Positions 51,518-60,549 of a stretch of DNA of 64,000 nt are shown one piece after another (the stretch's first letter is position 1; each line of letters opens with the position of its first letter). The position numbers and the translations under genes were made by a program. This DNA is from Marivirga aurantiaca (lineage in GTDB: Bacteria; Bacteroidota; Bacteroidia; Cytophagales; Cyclobacteriaceae): positions 182,148-246,147 of the forward strand of contig NZ_JAEQBW010000007.1 of the NCBI RefSeq assembly GCF_016679925.1, read 5' to 3'. Below the pieces are notes generated by a model. That model saw nothing but the letters and a program-made list of their open reading frames with translations, searched no databases and was not told the origin of the DNA.

Positions 51518-54082
51518 ATGGCTCAAGGAGAAAATGAGAATATAATCCCGATTTTTATCGAGGATGAAATGAAAGTAGCCTACATTGATTATTCAATGTC
51601 GGTAATTGTTTCCAGAGCACTTCCTGATGTAAGGGATGGGCTTAAACCAGTTCACAGACGTATTCTTTACGGAATGCAAGATTTGGGTTTATCCTATAAT
51701 CGGTCTTATAAAAAATCAGCCAGAATCGTGGGTGAGGTTTTAGGTAAGTATCACCCACATGGTGATTCAGCCGTTTATGATACCATGGTGCGTATGGCAC
51801 AACCATGGTCATTGCGATACCAGATGGTAGATGGCCAGGGTAACTTCGGTTCTATTGACGGTGATTCCCCGGCAGCTATGCGTTATACTGAGGCCAAATT
51901 AAAAAGGATTGCCGATGAAATGTTGGGCGACATCAATAAAAACACAGTTGATTTTCAGTCCAATTTTGATGATTCCCTCCAGGAGCCTTCTGTTTTACCT
52001 GCTAAAGTACCTAATTTATTGTTAAATGGTGCTTCAGGAATTGCGGTAGGTATGGCCACTAATATGGCACCGCACAACTTATCTGAAGTGGTTGATGGTA
52101 TTCATGCTTATATTGAAAACCCTGAAATTACTATTTCGGAGTTAATGGAACATATTACTGCGCCAGATTTCCCAACTGGGGCGATAATTTATGGTTATCA
52201 GGGCGTTCGTGCAGCTTTCGAAACAGGAAGAGGCAGAATTGTGATGCGCGCCAAAGCGGAAATTGAAGTATTAAAATCAGGCAGGGAGCAAATTATTGTT
52301 TCTGAAATTCCATATATGGTGAATAAAGCCAATATGATTGAGAAAACTGCCGGACTTGTTAACGAAAAGAAAATTGAAGGTATTTCTGATATCCGGGATG
52401 AATCTGATCGTGATGGTTTAAGAATTGTTTATGATATTAAAAAAGATGCTATTCCAAATGTAGTTCTTAACAACCTTTATAAATATACGCAACTTCAGAC
52501 GTCCTTTAGTGTAAATAATGTAGCCCTGGTGAAAGGTAGACCGGAAACATTAAACCTGAAGGATTTAATCAGACATTATGTAGATCACAGGCATGATGTT
52601 GTAATAAGAAGAACAGAATACGAACTTCAGGAAGCTCAAAAAAGAGCTCATATTTTACAAGGGTACCTCATCGCATTGGATAATCTTGATGCCGTGATTA
52701 AATTGATCAGGGAATCCAGAGATCCTGAAGTAGCCAAAAATGGCTTGATGCAAAATTTCGAATTATCAGAAATTCAGGCTAAAGCTATTCTGGATATGCG
52801 TTTGCAAAGACTTACTGGTCTTGAGCGTGAGAAAATTACTGCGGAATACGAGGAAATCATGAAATTGATAGAATACCTTGAAAGTATTTTGGGTAATGAA
52901 GAATTGAGAATGCAGATCATCAAAGATGAATTGCAGGAAATGAAAGACCGTTACGGTGATGAGAGAAGGACAGAAGTAGTTCACAGTGCTGAGGAATTTA
53001 CGGATGAAGACATGATTCCTAATGAGGATGTGGTAATTACCCTTTCACATCAGGGATACATTAAAAGAACTCAATTAGTAGAATACAAAACCCAGGGAAG
53101 GGGTGGAGTAGGCTCCAAAGGTGCAGGGAGTAAAACAGATGATTTTACTGAATTGCTTTTTGTAGCCAAAACCCATAATTACCTGTTGATCTTTACTGAA
53201 TTAGGTAAAGTATTCTGGATCAAGGTATATCGTTTACCTGAAGGTGCCAAAACCGCAAAAGGCCGGGCTATTCAGAATTTGATCAATATTGAGCCGAATG
53301 ATTCCGTTCGTGCTGTGATCAATGTAGACAACCTTACAGATGAGGATTATATCAATAATAATTTCTTGATCATGTGTACAGAAAAAGGTACGATTAAGAA
53401 AACTACTCTTGAGGCTTATTCAAGACCACGTACAAATGGTATTAATGCAATCACTATCAATGAAGGAGATCGACTGTTGAATGTGAAATTAACCAATGGC
53501 GATAACAATATCATCATTGCTGCCAGATCAGGTAGAGCCATCAGGTTCCATGAAAGCAATGTACGACCTATGGGAAGAACAGCTGCCGGAGTAAGAGGAA
53601 TTAAACTGAGCAGCGAAAAAGACGTTGTAGTAGAAATGGTTACTATAGAGCGTGAAAATGCCAATCTTTTGGTGGTTTCAGAAAAAGGATATGGTAAACG
53701 AACTGATATTGAAGCTTATCGAGTAACTAAAAGAGGTGGGAAAGGTGTAAAAACACTTAATGTAACTGAAAAAACAGGTGACTTAGTAGCTATCAAAGAA
53801 GTAATTGATACAGATGATTTAATGATTATTAACAAATCCGGTATTACTATTCGTATGGCTGTTGAGACTCTGAGGGTAATGGGACGTGCAACTCAAGGAG
53901 TTAGATTAATTAAAATAAGCGAAACAGATAGTATTTCTTCTGTTGAAAAAGTGGAAAAGATAGATGAAGCAGAATTAGATGAGGATGGAGAAGACATATC
54001 TGCGGAAGCTAATTTAAATACAGAGGAAAACAAACCGGATGAGAATGATGCGGAATCCGGCACAGAAAATACAGAAGAATAG
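51518..54082 (+). CDS. gyrA: DNA gyrase subunit A
   Basis: An 854-residue type IIA topoisomerase subunit. With GyrB it introduces negative supercoils using ATP. The N-terminal '[20 protein letters not shown]' and '[11 protein letters not shown]', the winged-helix region '[18 protein letters not shown]' and the catalytic Tyr123 in 'AAMRYTEAK' are intact. The coiled-coil region and the six-bladed C-terminal domain follow; a GyrA-box-like 'KRGGKGVKT' and a related 'RGGVGSKGA' are visible, which favours gyrase over ParC. The C-terminal tail is very acidic. In the quinolone-binding helix the Ser is 'GDSAVYD', the sensitive-type residue. Confidence 0.97.
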   Translation: MAQGENENIIPIFIEDEMKVAYIDYSMSVIVSRALPDVRDGLKPVHRRILYGMQDLGLSYNRSYKKSARIVGEVLGKYHPHGDSAVYDTMVRMAQPWSLRYQMVDGQGNFGSIDGDSPAAMRYTEAKLKRIADEMLGDINKNTVDFQSNFDDSLQEPSVLPAKVPNLLLNGASGIAVGMATNMAPHNLSEVVDGIHAYIENPEITISELMEHITAPDFPTGAIIYGYQGVRAAFETGRGRIVMRAKAEIEVLKSGREQIIVSEIPYMVNKANMIEKTAGLVNEKKIEGISDIRDESDRDGLRIVYDIKKDAIPNVVLNNLYKYTQLQTSFSVNNVALVKGRPETLNLKDLIRHYVDHRHDVVIRRTEYELQEAQKRAHILQGYLIALDNLDAVIKLIRESRDPEVAKNGLMQNFELSEIQAKAILDMRLQRLTGLEREKITAEYEEIMKLIEYLESILGNEELRMQIIKDELQEMKDRYGDERRTEVVHSAEEFTDEDMIPNEDVVITLSHQGYIKRTQLVEYKTQGRGGVGSKGAGSKTDDFTELLFVAKTHNYLLIFTELGKVFWIKVYRLPEGAKTAKGRAIQNLINIEPNDSVRAVINVDNLTDEDYINNNFLIMCTEKGTIKKTTLEAYSRPRTNGINAITINEGDRLLNVKLTNGDNNIIIAARSGRAIRFHESNVRPMGRTAAGVRGIKLSSEKDVVVEMVTIERENANLLVVSEKGYGKRTDIEAYRVTKRGGKGVKTLNVTEKTGDLVAIKEVIDTDDLMIINKSGITIRMAVETLRVMGRATQGVRLIKISETDSISSVEKVEKIDEAELDEDGEDISAEANLNTEENKPDENDAESGTENTEE

Positions 54083-54090
54083 AATAACTA

Positions 54091-54121
54091 TTTGTAAAGA
54101 AATTGTAATTTTCTAATTTTA
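54091..54121 (+). promoter_or_regulatory. Probable promoter of the TPR protein gene
   Basis: TTTG at 54091-54094, a 19-nt spacer and TAATTTTA at 54114-54121; only the last base of the -7 box differs from consensus. The leader would be about 50 nt. Confidence 0.55.
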
Positions 54122-54178
54122 GCAAAAATTTAAGTTGATTCGATCAGCTATTACACATGTTTTAAAAATATAGGAAAA

Positions 54179-55321
54179 ATGAGAAAACTCACATTATTTT
54201 TTGCCTTGATCTTATTAGCAGGATCGGCATTTGCTCAAAAATCAAATGTCCGAAAGGCAGAAAGTGCCTTAGAGGATGGTAATTTGCAGGAAGCCAAACA
54301 ATTAATTGATGAAGCTATCCAGCATGAAAAAACCAAAGATGATGGAAAGACCTGGTTTACAAGAGGTACTATTTATCAGGCAATGGTGAAAGAAAACTAT
54401 TCTGATGAAAACCTTAAAGAAGCTGTAAAAAGTTATGATAAAGTGATGGAATTGGAAAAAGAAGGTTCCAACTTCTATACTTTAACGGATTTGAAAATTC
54501 AGGAGCTTTGGGGAGGTTTTATCAATAAAGGTTCTGAGGAATATTCAGCTGAAAACTTCTCGGGTGCTTTTGATGCTTTTGAAAAGGCGTTAATGGTTTT
54601 ACCTGAAGATACTACCGCTACTTTATATGCGGGTATATCCGCTCAACAGGCCAAGGATAACCAGGCCGCTTTGAAATATTACTATCGATTAATCGATTTG
54701 GGCAATCATTCTGAAGATATTTACAATAGCATTATTTCTATTGAGAGATATGAAAATAAGGATATTGATAAAGCTTTGGAGATGATCACAAAGGCTCAAA
54801 AGCAATTTCCTGAAAGTGATGCTTTTCAAAAACAGGAAATTAATCTCTTGATAGTAGCTGAAAGGATTGACGAAGCCAAGGACAAGATAAACGAGGCAAT
54901 AGCCAATGAACCTGAAAATGCAAACCTATATTTCAATTTAGGCTATTTATATGAGCAATTGGAGCAGCCTGAAAAAGCGGAAGAAGCTTATATAAAAGCT
55001 GTTGAGTTAGATCCTGATTACCTTGATGCCAACTATAATTTAGCTGTTTATTATTATAATTTTGCAGCTGATTTATTTTCAGAAGCCAGAAATATGGACT
55101 TGAAAGAGTATCAGAAGAATGGTAAAAAAATTGAAGAAAAGGCAAAAATGTATCTGAAGAAAGCAAAACCTTATTTTGAAAAAGCTTTAGAGATTGCTCC
55201 TAAGGAATTAGCAATTATTGAAACACTTCAAACTGTATATACTCAGTTGGGTGAAATGGATAAAGCAGAAGAAATGATGGATAGAGCCGATGCAATTAAC
55301 GCAGAATCCGGTGACAATTAA
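54179..55321 (+). CDS. Secreted tetratricopeptide repeat protein
   Basis: A 380-residue protein with a signal peptide (ending 'SAFAQ', residue ~20) and TPR units along the whole chain; the clearest are 'TLYAGISAQQAKDNQAALKYYY', here cut in two parts by eye, and 'LYFNLGYLYEQLEQPEKAEE'. Such periplasmic TPR scaffolds are common in Bacteroidota and bind other proteins; the partner is unknown. It lies between gyrA and msrA, has its own likely promoter and a strong terminator, so it is a single-gene unit. Confidence 0.85.
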   Translation: MRKLTLFFALILLAGSAFAQKSNVRKAESALEDGNLQEAKQLIDEAIQHEKTKDDGKTWFTRGTIYQAMVKENYSDENLKEAVKSYDKVMELEKEGSNFYTLTDLKIQELWGGFINKGSEEYSAENFSGAFDAFEKALMVLPEDTTATLYAGISAQQAKDNQAALKYYYRLIDLGNHSEDIYNSIISIERYENKDIDKALEMITKAQKQFPESDAFQKQEINLLIVAERIDEAKDKINEAIANEPENANLYFNLGYLYEQLEQPEKAEEAYIKAVELDPDYLDANYNLAVYYYNFAADLFSEARNMDLKEYQKNGKKIEEKAKMYLKKAKPYFEKALEIAPKELAIIETLQTVYTQLGEMDKAEEMMDRADAINAESGDN

Positions 55322-55340
55322 GGAAACATAATCTCTAATA

Positions 55341-55376
55341 AAAGGTTACTTCTAAAAAGGAGTAACCTTTTTTTTT
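55341..55376 (+). terminator. Rho-independent terminator after TPR gene
   Basis: Arms AAAGGTTACT (55341-55350) and AGTAACCTTT (55361-55370), a 10-nt A-rich loop and a run of Ts up to 55376. It lies 15 nt before the msrA start codon, so msrA must be transcribed from within this stretch or by read-through. Confidence 0.85.
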
Positions 55377-55390
55377 GAAAAATAAATTGA

Positions 55391-55933
55391 ATGGAAAATA
55401 AAAATATGCAAATAGCGACACTTGGAGCAGGTTGCTTCTGGTGTATTGATACTGTACTTAGGCAGTTAAAAGGAGTTGAAAAAGTTGTCTCAGGTTTTTC
55501 CGGAGGTAATATTAAGAACCCTGCCTATAGGGAGGTAGTTACCGGTAGAACCGGTCATGCAGAAGTAGCTCAAATTAATTTTGATCCGGCTGTTATTAGT
55601 TACGAAGAGATTCTGGAGGTCTTTTGGCAAACCCATGATCCTACTACTTTAAACAGACAAGGTGCTGATGTGGGGACTCATTACCGGTCAATTATTTTGT
55701 ATCATAATGATCAACAAAAAGCAGTTGCTGAAAAAATGAAGCATCAATTGGATGAGTCAGGAATATTTGATGCTCCAATAGTGACAGAAATAAAACCTTT
55801 TGAGGCTTTTTATCCGGCCGAGGATTACCATCAGGATTTTTATAAATATAACCAGGAGCAGCCTTATTGTAGTTTTGTAATAAAACCTAAAGTGAATAAA
55901 GTAAAGAGACTTTTCGCTGATAAGCTAAAATAG
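55391..55933 (+). CDS. msrA: Peptide methionine-S-sulfoxide reductase MsrA
   Basis: A 180-residue enzyme that reduces the S-form of methionine sulfoxide in proteins. The active-site 'GAGCFWC' has the catalytic Cys15; 'VVSGFSGG', 'TGHAEVAQINFDP', 'FWQTHDPTTLNRQGADVGTH' and 'EDYHQDF' are all conserved, the last one holding the Tyr-His-Gln pocket. No signal peptide, so the protein is cytoplasmic. It contains no MsrB domain. The next gene is convergent, ending 8 nt downstream. Confidence 0.96.
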   Translation: MENKNMQIATLGAGCFWCIDTVLRQLKGVEKVVSGFSGGNIKNPAYREVVTGRTGHAEVAQINFDPAVISYEEILEVFWQTHDPTTLNRQGADVGTHYRSIILYHNDQQKAVAEKMKHQLDESGIFDAPIVTEIKPFEAFYPAEDYHQDFYKYNQEQPYCSFVIKPKVNKVKRLFADKLK

Positions 55934-55941
55934 GTGTATGT

Positions 55942-56805
55942 CTATGCAAGTGAGAACCACACCTCACCACCTGGTTTCATTTGCGCCATCTTATCCAGGT
56001 CGTCATCAATAATATTGGCTATGCGTGGATAGCCTCCTGTTGTTTGAGCATCAGCTAATAAAACAATAGCTCTGCCGTCAGGAGTTATCTGAATAGTTCC
56101 CGGAATAATACCTGAAGAAATCATTTCTTTCTGATGCTCCATTCCTGAGGTTTTTATTTGGTATCCCATTCTGTTGGCAGCCTGAGAAATAATATGACCC
56201 GTGCTGAAAAAACGAGCAATGGCTACTTTTGTAAACCATTCAAATTCCGGACCCGGGATTACCCTCAACCTTACAATATTGGTGAAAACCGTTTGATGAA
56301 TAGAAGTTGTAGAATGGATGCTTTGATCATTAGTAGTGATGGAAATCGTACTCCCCTTTGTAATTACGCTATCAGGAGTTAATAATTCAGGAGATATGGT
56401 TGAAGCACTGGCACTACCCAACCATTTATTCACATTCCACTTTCCTGCTACAGCAAGGTACGCACGACAGCCTGATATCATTTTACCAAAAGAAAGTATA
56501 GAACCGGCTCTTACATTCTGTAATCGATGGTTTGCTATTGGTTCATTATTGAGTCGGGGACTTATATTCGCACCTGTAATGGCTATTTTGCAGGACTGAT
56601 CAAAATGGATCTCCGGCCCAATGACAGTTATTTCAATAACCGGTGTGTCTACAGAATTCCCCACAATTTCGTTGGCAGCTTTGGCTGATTGTCTATCGAG
56701 GACACCACTTATAGGCACTCCTTGTTGCTGATGACCTGACCTGCCCAGATCTTGCACTAAAGTTTGCATTCCTGCCTTCATGAATTTTAGTTGTAGTTCA
56801 GGCAT
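55942..56805 (-). CDS. pxpC: 5-oxoprolinase subunit C (biotin-dependent carboxyltransferase-like)
   Basis: A 287-residue subunit of the prokaryotic ATP-dependent 5-oxoprolinase (older names KipA, YbgK). Conserved parts: 'MKAGMQTLVQDLGRSGHQQQ', 'GVPISGVLDRQSAKAAN', 'ISGCRAYLAVAGKW', 'FSTGHIISQAANRMGYQI' and 'TTGGYPRIANII'. It is last in the operon; its start overlaps the end of pxpB by 8 nt. PxpB and PxpC together activate 5-oxoproline for ring opening by PxpA to glutamate. Length and order are as in the known complex. Confidence 0.93.
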   Translation of the reverse strand: MPELQLKFMKAGMQTLVQDLGRSGHQQQGVPISGVLDRQSAKAANEIVGNSVDTPVIEITVIGPEIHFDQSCKIAITGANISPRLNNEPIANHRLQNVRAGSILSFGKMISGCRAYLAVAGKWNVNKWLGSASASTISPELLTPDSVITKGSTISITTNDQSIHSTTSIHQTVFTNIVRLRVIPGPEFEWFTKVAIARFFSTGHIISQAANRMGYQIKTSGMEHQKEMISSGIIPGTIQITPDGRAIVLLADAQTTGGYPRIANIIDDDLDKMAQMKPGGEVWFSLA

Positions 56806-57505
56806 AAAAATCTTTTCCTTTTAATTCTCCTAATTCAAATTTTTTTTCGATTGTATGATATTCTTCCCCCGAAATAGAGTAAAATGTGATTAAATCACCC
56901 ATTTGAATGAGAAATGGATATTTGTTCTTAGCTTGAAAGAGTGGGACAGGAGTCCTGCCAATTAATTGCCATCCCCCTGGGGCTTTCGCAGGATAAATCC
57001 CAGTTTGCTTACCTGCCAAACCAACAGATCCGGCTGCTACTTCCTTCCTTGGATGATCTTTCCTTTTACAGGACAGAATATTGGGTAACTTGCCCAGATA
57101 GGGGAAGCCCGGAATAAATCCTATCATAAATACATGATAGCTAACAGAGGTGTGATGTTCTACTATTTCTTTGGGGCTTAGCCTGGTGAATTCAGCTACC
57201 TCAGAAATATCCGGCCCAAATTCTTCTTCGTAGCAAACAGGAATTCGGAAATGTTTTCCGGGTATAATTTCACTATCATTTTTCAAATCCATTTCTTGTA
57301 TTTCCTTTTCCAGTAGGGAATACGAAGTGAGGCTTGGGTCAAAAACGATCGTGATTGAACAATAAGCCGGGATATAATACTGTACTCCTTTCAGTTTCCC
57401 CGCTAACTCGCTTAGAGCTTTAACTTTCCTGTGAATTTCCACATTTATTTCCTGGGAAAATTGAACTAATAAAGCGTGATCTCCATAGGGCATTATTTTT
57501 ATCAT
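56798..57505 (-). CDS. pxpB: 5-oxoprolinase subunit B
   Basis: A 235-residue protein (older names KipI, YbgJ; allophanate-hydrolase subunit 1 type). Typical segments are 'MPYGDHALLVQFSQEI', 'VFMIGFIPGFPYLGKLP', 'RKEVAAGSVGLAGKQTGIYP' and 'GGWQLIGRTPVPLF'. It is thought to phosphorylate 5-oxoproline within the PxpBC complex. It overlaps pxpA by 4 nt (57502-57505) and pxpC by 8 nt, which indicates coupled translation and matched amounts. Confidence 0.94.
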   Translation of the reverse strand: MIKIMPYGDHALLVQFSQEINVEIHRKVKALSELAGKLKGVQYYIPAYCSITIVFDPSLTSYSLLEKEIQEMDLKNDSEIIPGKHFRIPVCYEEEFGPDISEVAEFTRLSPKEIVEHHTSVSYHVFMIGFIPGFPYLGKLPNILSCKRKDHPRKEVAAGSVGLAGKQTGIYPAKAPGGWQLIGRTPVPLFQAKNKYPFLIQMGDLITFYSISGEEYHTIEKKFELGELKGKDFYA

Positions 57506-58260
57506 ACCAGAAATTTAGCGAGATTGAAATTGTTTCTTTCAGCTGCTTTTTGAATATCTTTTAAGATTTCAGGAGCCAAAGGATTATCACCATGAATGCA
57601 AATACTATCTACTTCCAAATCAATTATTCCACCTTGAACTTTTACTTTTTTTTCTTTAATGATTGAAATAGCCTGGGCAACTGAATCTTCAACTGTGGCA
57701 ACAACTGCCCCGTTCTGGTTGCGGGGCATCAGGTTTCCGGTAGGTAAATAAGCTCGGTCAATAAAACCTTCTCTAACAAAAGTAATTCCTCTATTGTGCG
57801 CCAAATGCTCCAATTTGCTTCCTGGTAAGCCCATAATGGCCAATTGGGGATCTATTGCCTGAATGGCTTCTAAGGTGGCTATTCCTTCTTCTTCATTGTT
57901 AGTGATGGAATTGTACAAAGCTCCATGAGGTTTTACATAAACCAATCTGCCACCAAGGCTTTCTGTCATTCCTTTTAATGCAGAGATTTGATATTTAAGT
58001 ATTGCCCTTAGCTCATTAAGGGGTAATTGCATGGGGCGCCTGCCAAAACCCATTAAGTCAGGATAGGAAGGATGTGCCCCTATCTGCACCTTATGTTTAA
58101 GTGCGTTTGTAATAGTATTTTCAATATGTATTGGATCACCGCCATGAAATCCGCAGGCGATATTACATGAAGTTATATAAGGAAAAACTTTTTCATCATT
58201 ACCCACGCTGAAATATCCGTAACTTTCTCCTATGTCGCAATTAATATCCATTCGATCCAC
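57502..58260 (-). CDS. pxpA: 5-oxoprolinase subunit A (LamB/YcsF family)
   Basis: A 252-residue protein of the LamB/YcsF family. The N-terminal 'DINCDIGESYG' and 'SCNIACGFHGGDP', the central 'IGAHPSYPDLMGFGRR', 'VKPHGALYN' and C-terminal 'SICIHGDNP' contain the conserved His and Asp residues. It opens the ring of 5-oxoproline (pyroglutamate) to yield glutamate in concert with PxpBC. It begins 11 nt downstream of the NRAMP-like transporter gene, so transporter and enzyme form one operon. Confidence 0.95.
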   Translation of the reverse strand: MDRMDINCDIGESYGYFSVGNDEKVFPYITSCNIACGFHGGDPIHIENTITNALKHKVQIGAHPSYPDLMGFGRRPMQLPLNELRAILKYQISALKGMTESLGGRLVYVKPHGALYNSITNNEEEGIATLEAIQAIDPQLAIMGLPGSKLEHLAHNRGITFVREGFIDRAYLPTGNLMPRNQNGAVVATVEDSVAQAISIIKEKKVKVQGGIIDLEVDSICIHGDNPLAPEILKDIQKAAERNNFNLAKFLV

Positions 58261-58271
58261 TATCCATATTT

Positions 58272-59483
58272 TTAAAATAAACCCAAAGCGGAATTTATAC
58301 CTTTTACTCCAAGCATTAACGTAATTAATATGACGATGAAACCTAATATATTAATGAATTTTGAGTTTACATAATTCCCCATAATAGTTTTATCATTTAC
58401 GATCCATAAAAGATAAATGGCTATTACCGGAAGTATAAGGCCATTGGCTACCTGAGCTAATAGAATGACCGAAGTGGGCCGAAAGCCAAGGGAGGAAAAA
58501 ACAATTCCTGTCAATAAAACAAACCCCCATACAATACGAAATTTCCAACTTTTAAAACTACTTTTCCATCCCAGGATCTCAGAAGTGGCGTAAGCTGCTG
58601 CCAATGGTGCTGTTATGGAAGATGAGAATCCTGCTGCTAAAAATCCGAAGGCTATAAAATCGGATGACCATGAGCCCAGAATTGGGTGAAGTTGTTGGGA
58701 CAGATCAGCAAAACTTTCAATGGTAACTGATGATCCTCCGAAGGCCACTGCACTGGTTATCATAATACACATTGTAATTATGCCACCCAGGCTTACTGAA
58801 ATGATGGTGTCCCATCTGGCAAACTTTAGCTCTTCTTTATTCTTCCATTTTTGTTTGGCAGAGGAAGCGTGCAGGAACAAATTGTAGGGAACTACTGTGG
58901 TACCAATTAAACCAAGTACCATGAAGGTTGCATTTTCCGGAATGACAGGAATAAAAAGGCCACTGATTATTTTGGAAAGGTCGGGTTGAACCAAAATAGC
59001 TGAGACAAAGAAAACAACTGCCATGATAGCCACTAAAAGCACGAGGAATCTTTCGATCAGTTTATATTTTCCTATAAATAATAAGACAAAAGTAACTGCC
59101 CCGATAACTATAATCAAAGGGTTAATCCCATAAAAGCTTTTAGGACTGCCAAACCCCAAAACGGCTCCTGTAAGATTGCCGGCTTCATAAGCTGCATTGC
59201 CGATTACAATTGCCAGTATCACTAAAGCAAAAGTGAATCCTTTTAAGGCTTTGTTTTTGGTTTTGGATCTTAAGGCATCACCAACCCCCATACCTGTAAT
59301 CACGCCAAGCCTTGCGGACATTTCCTGCAATATAATGGTGGAAATTACAGAAAACAGCATAGCCCATAGTAAGGTATAGCCAAATCCTGCACCGGTTAGT
59401 GTAGCTGTAGTGACTGTTCCCGGGCCTATGAAAGCTGCTGCAACCAATACTCCGGGGCCAAGTTCCTTGATTCTAAAGCGCAT
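58272..59483 (-). CDS. NRAMP-fold transporter lacking the metal-binding residues, in the pxp operon
   Basis: A 403-residue membrane protein with about 11 hydrophobic segments and the NRAMP fold. In classical members TM1 reads D-P-G-N and TM6 has M-P-H; the Asp, Asn and Met bind the metal. Here TM1 is 'FIGPGTVTTA' (Asp to Gly20, Asn to Thr23) and TM6 'TVVPYNLFLHAS' (Met to Val). All three side-chain ligands are missing, so manganese or iron transport is unlikely. The same family (YcsG) sits beside ycsF in Bacillus subtilis. I infer uptake of 5-oxoproline or a related amino acid for the enzyme encoded downstream. Confidence 0.9.
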   Translation of the reverse strand: MRFRIKELGPGVLVAAAFIGPGTVTTATLTGAGFGYTLLWAMLFSVISTIILQEMSARLGVITGMGVGDALRSKTKNKALKGFTFALVILAIVIGNAAYEAGNLTGAVLGFGSPKSFYGINPLIIVIGAVTFVLLFIGKYKLIERFLVLLVAIMAVVFFVSAILVQPDLSKIISGLFIPVIPENATFMVLGLIGTTVVPYNLFLHASSAKQKWKNKEELKFARWDTIISVSLGGIITMCIMITSAVAFGGSSVTIESFADLSQQLHPILGSWSSDFIAFGFLAAGFSSSITAPLAAAYATSEILGWKSSFKSWKFRIVWGFVLLTGIVFSSLGFRPTSVILLAQVANGLILPVIAIYLLWIVNDKTIMGNYVNSKFINILGFIVILITLMLGVKGINSALGLF

Positions 59484-59604
59484 ATATTCAACATTTAATA
59501 ATGTGGAATATAGTCAAAATCTTTAAATAGAAGCCCCTCCTCAATTAATTATTGATTGCATCTATGCATGTTTGGATCTCAGAATATACTCTCAATCCTT
59601 TCAC

Positions 59605-60198
59605 CTAAACAGCTGCTTTTAGCGACTCTTTAGTTTCATCAAAAATATTACCATCATCTGCGAATTTCTGGATAAGGTTAAGGTCCAATCGGTCAGTCAG
59701 GTTAGCAGAGTAATGAACCTTTTTGATCACTAAATCTTTATCAACTAAAAATTCTGCCGGAATGGTTTTTATGGATTCTCCATCTGCCATGGTATGCATG
59801 GGCAATCCTTTCATTTTGGCTTTAAAGGCAGTTTGCACAAAAGTAGTGACATGGCTAACAGCCGATTTCAATCCTGAACTTTCCAATCCATAGGCATCGT
59901 ACCACTGTTTCTCCGGGTCGGAAAGCAATGGGATAGGAGAGACTTCCTTGTGAAAAATACTTCTTAATAAAACATTTTCCTTCGATTCAAAAAAGAAAAT
60001 CATTTCCAAACCTTTTGCTTTCAGTTCTTCATGTACTTTGGTTAAAGCATGTACTCTTAAGTTACAGAAAGGACAACCCGCATGTCGGAAAAAAGCAATG
60101 AGTATTTTTTTATCCCGGTATTCTTCCAAATTAATTGTTCTTCCAAAAATATCTTTTTGGTTGAAAACAGGGGCTGTTAGATCTTTGCTCAGTTTCAT
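59605..60198 (-). CDS. AhpC/TSA-type peroxiredoxin-like protein
   Basis: A 197-residue thioredoxin-fold protein. 'LTAPVFNQKDIFGRTINLEEY' opens the fold and 'FFRHAGCPFCNLRVHAL' carries a C-x-x-C pair (Cys42, Cys45) where peroxiredoxins have T-x-x-C. The G-C-P-F-C-x-L-R form belongs to the peroxiredoxin-like/SelL group of AhpC/TSA proteins, in which a thioredoxin-like active site is kept. It probably reduces peroxides or disulfides in the cytoplasm. It stands alone, 122 nt upstream of the NRAMP-like gene on the same strand. Confidence 0.85.
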   Translation of the reverse strand: MKLSKDLTAPVFNQKDIFGRTINLEEYRDKKILIAFFRHAGCPFCNLRVHALTKVHEELKAKGLEMIFFFESKENVLLRSIFHKEVSPIPLLSDPEKQWYDAYGLESSGLKSAVSHVTTFVQTAFKAKMKGLPMHTMADGESIKTIPAEFLVDKDLVIKKVHYSANLTDRLDLNLIQKFADDGNIFDETKESLKAAV

Positions 60199-60549
60199 AA
60201 TCTTTTATTTACCACTATATACTAACAAACCCAATCTTTGGTTTTTATTAAATTTTCAAATTCGACAAACTCTGCCAATACCTAGCTGAATGTCTCCTAC
60301 AAAAGCATGATAGTGATGACTTCATTGGTATTCATTTTAGCATGCTGGTAAGGACCATTGTACAGATGAAGTTAATCAAAAGTATCCGGTTCAGAAAAGT
60401 GAGATGAAATAGTAACCTCTATAGGTTTTAAGAATGATTAATATGCACTTTTCCCTTATAAATCAATTATAAGGCATTTTTTTCACTCAGAAGAAACTTA
60501 ATTGTCATATTTTTAATTTTTGGATGATCGTAATTTTTAAATTTTCCAC
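60199..60549. other. 351-nt region between divergent peroxiredoxin and endonuclease genes
   Basis: No gene is seen. Near its right end is a terminator-like hairpin, CCTTATA (60454-60460) and TATAAGG (60468-60474), followed by C-A and a run of seven Ts. As both flanking genes point outward, the hairpin does not end a known gene; it may end a short unknown transcript or act in the leader of the endonuclease gene. Confidence 0.5.
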
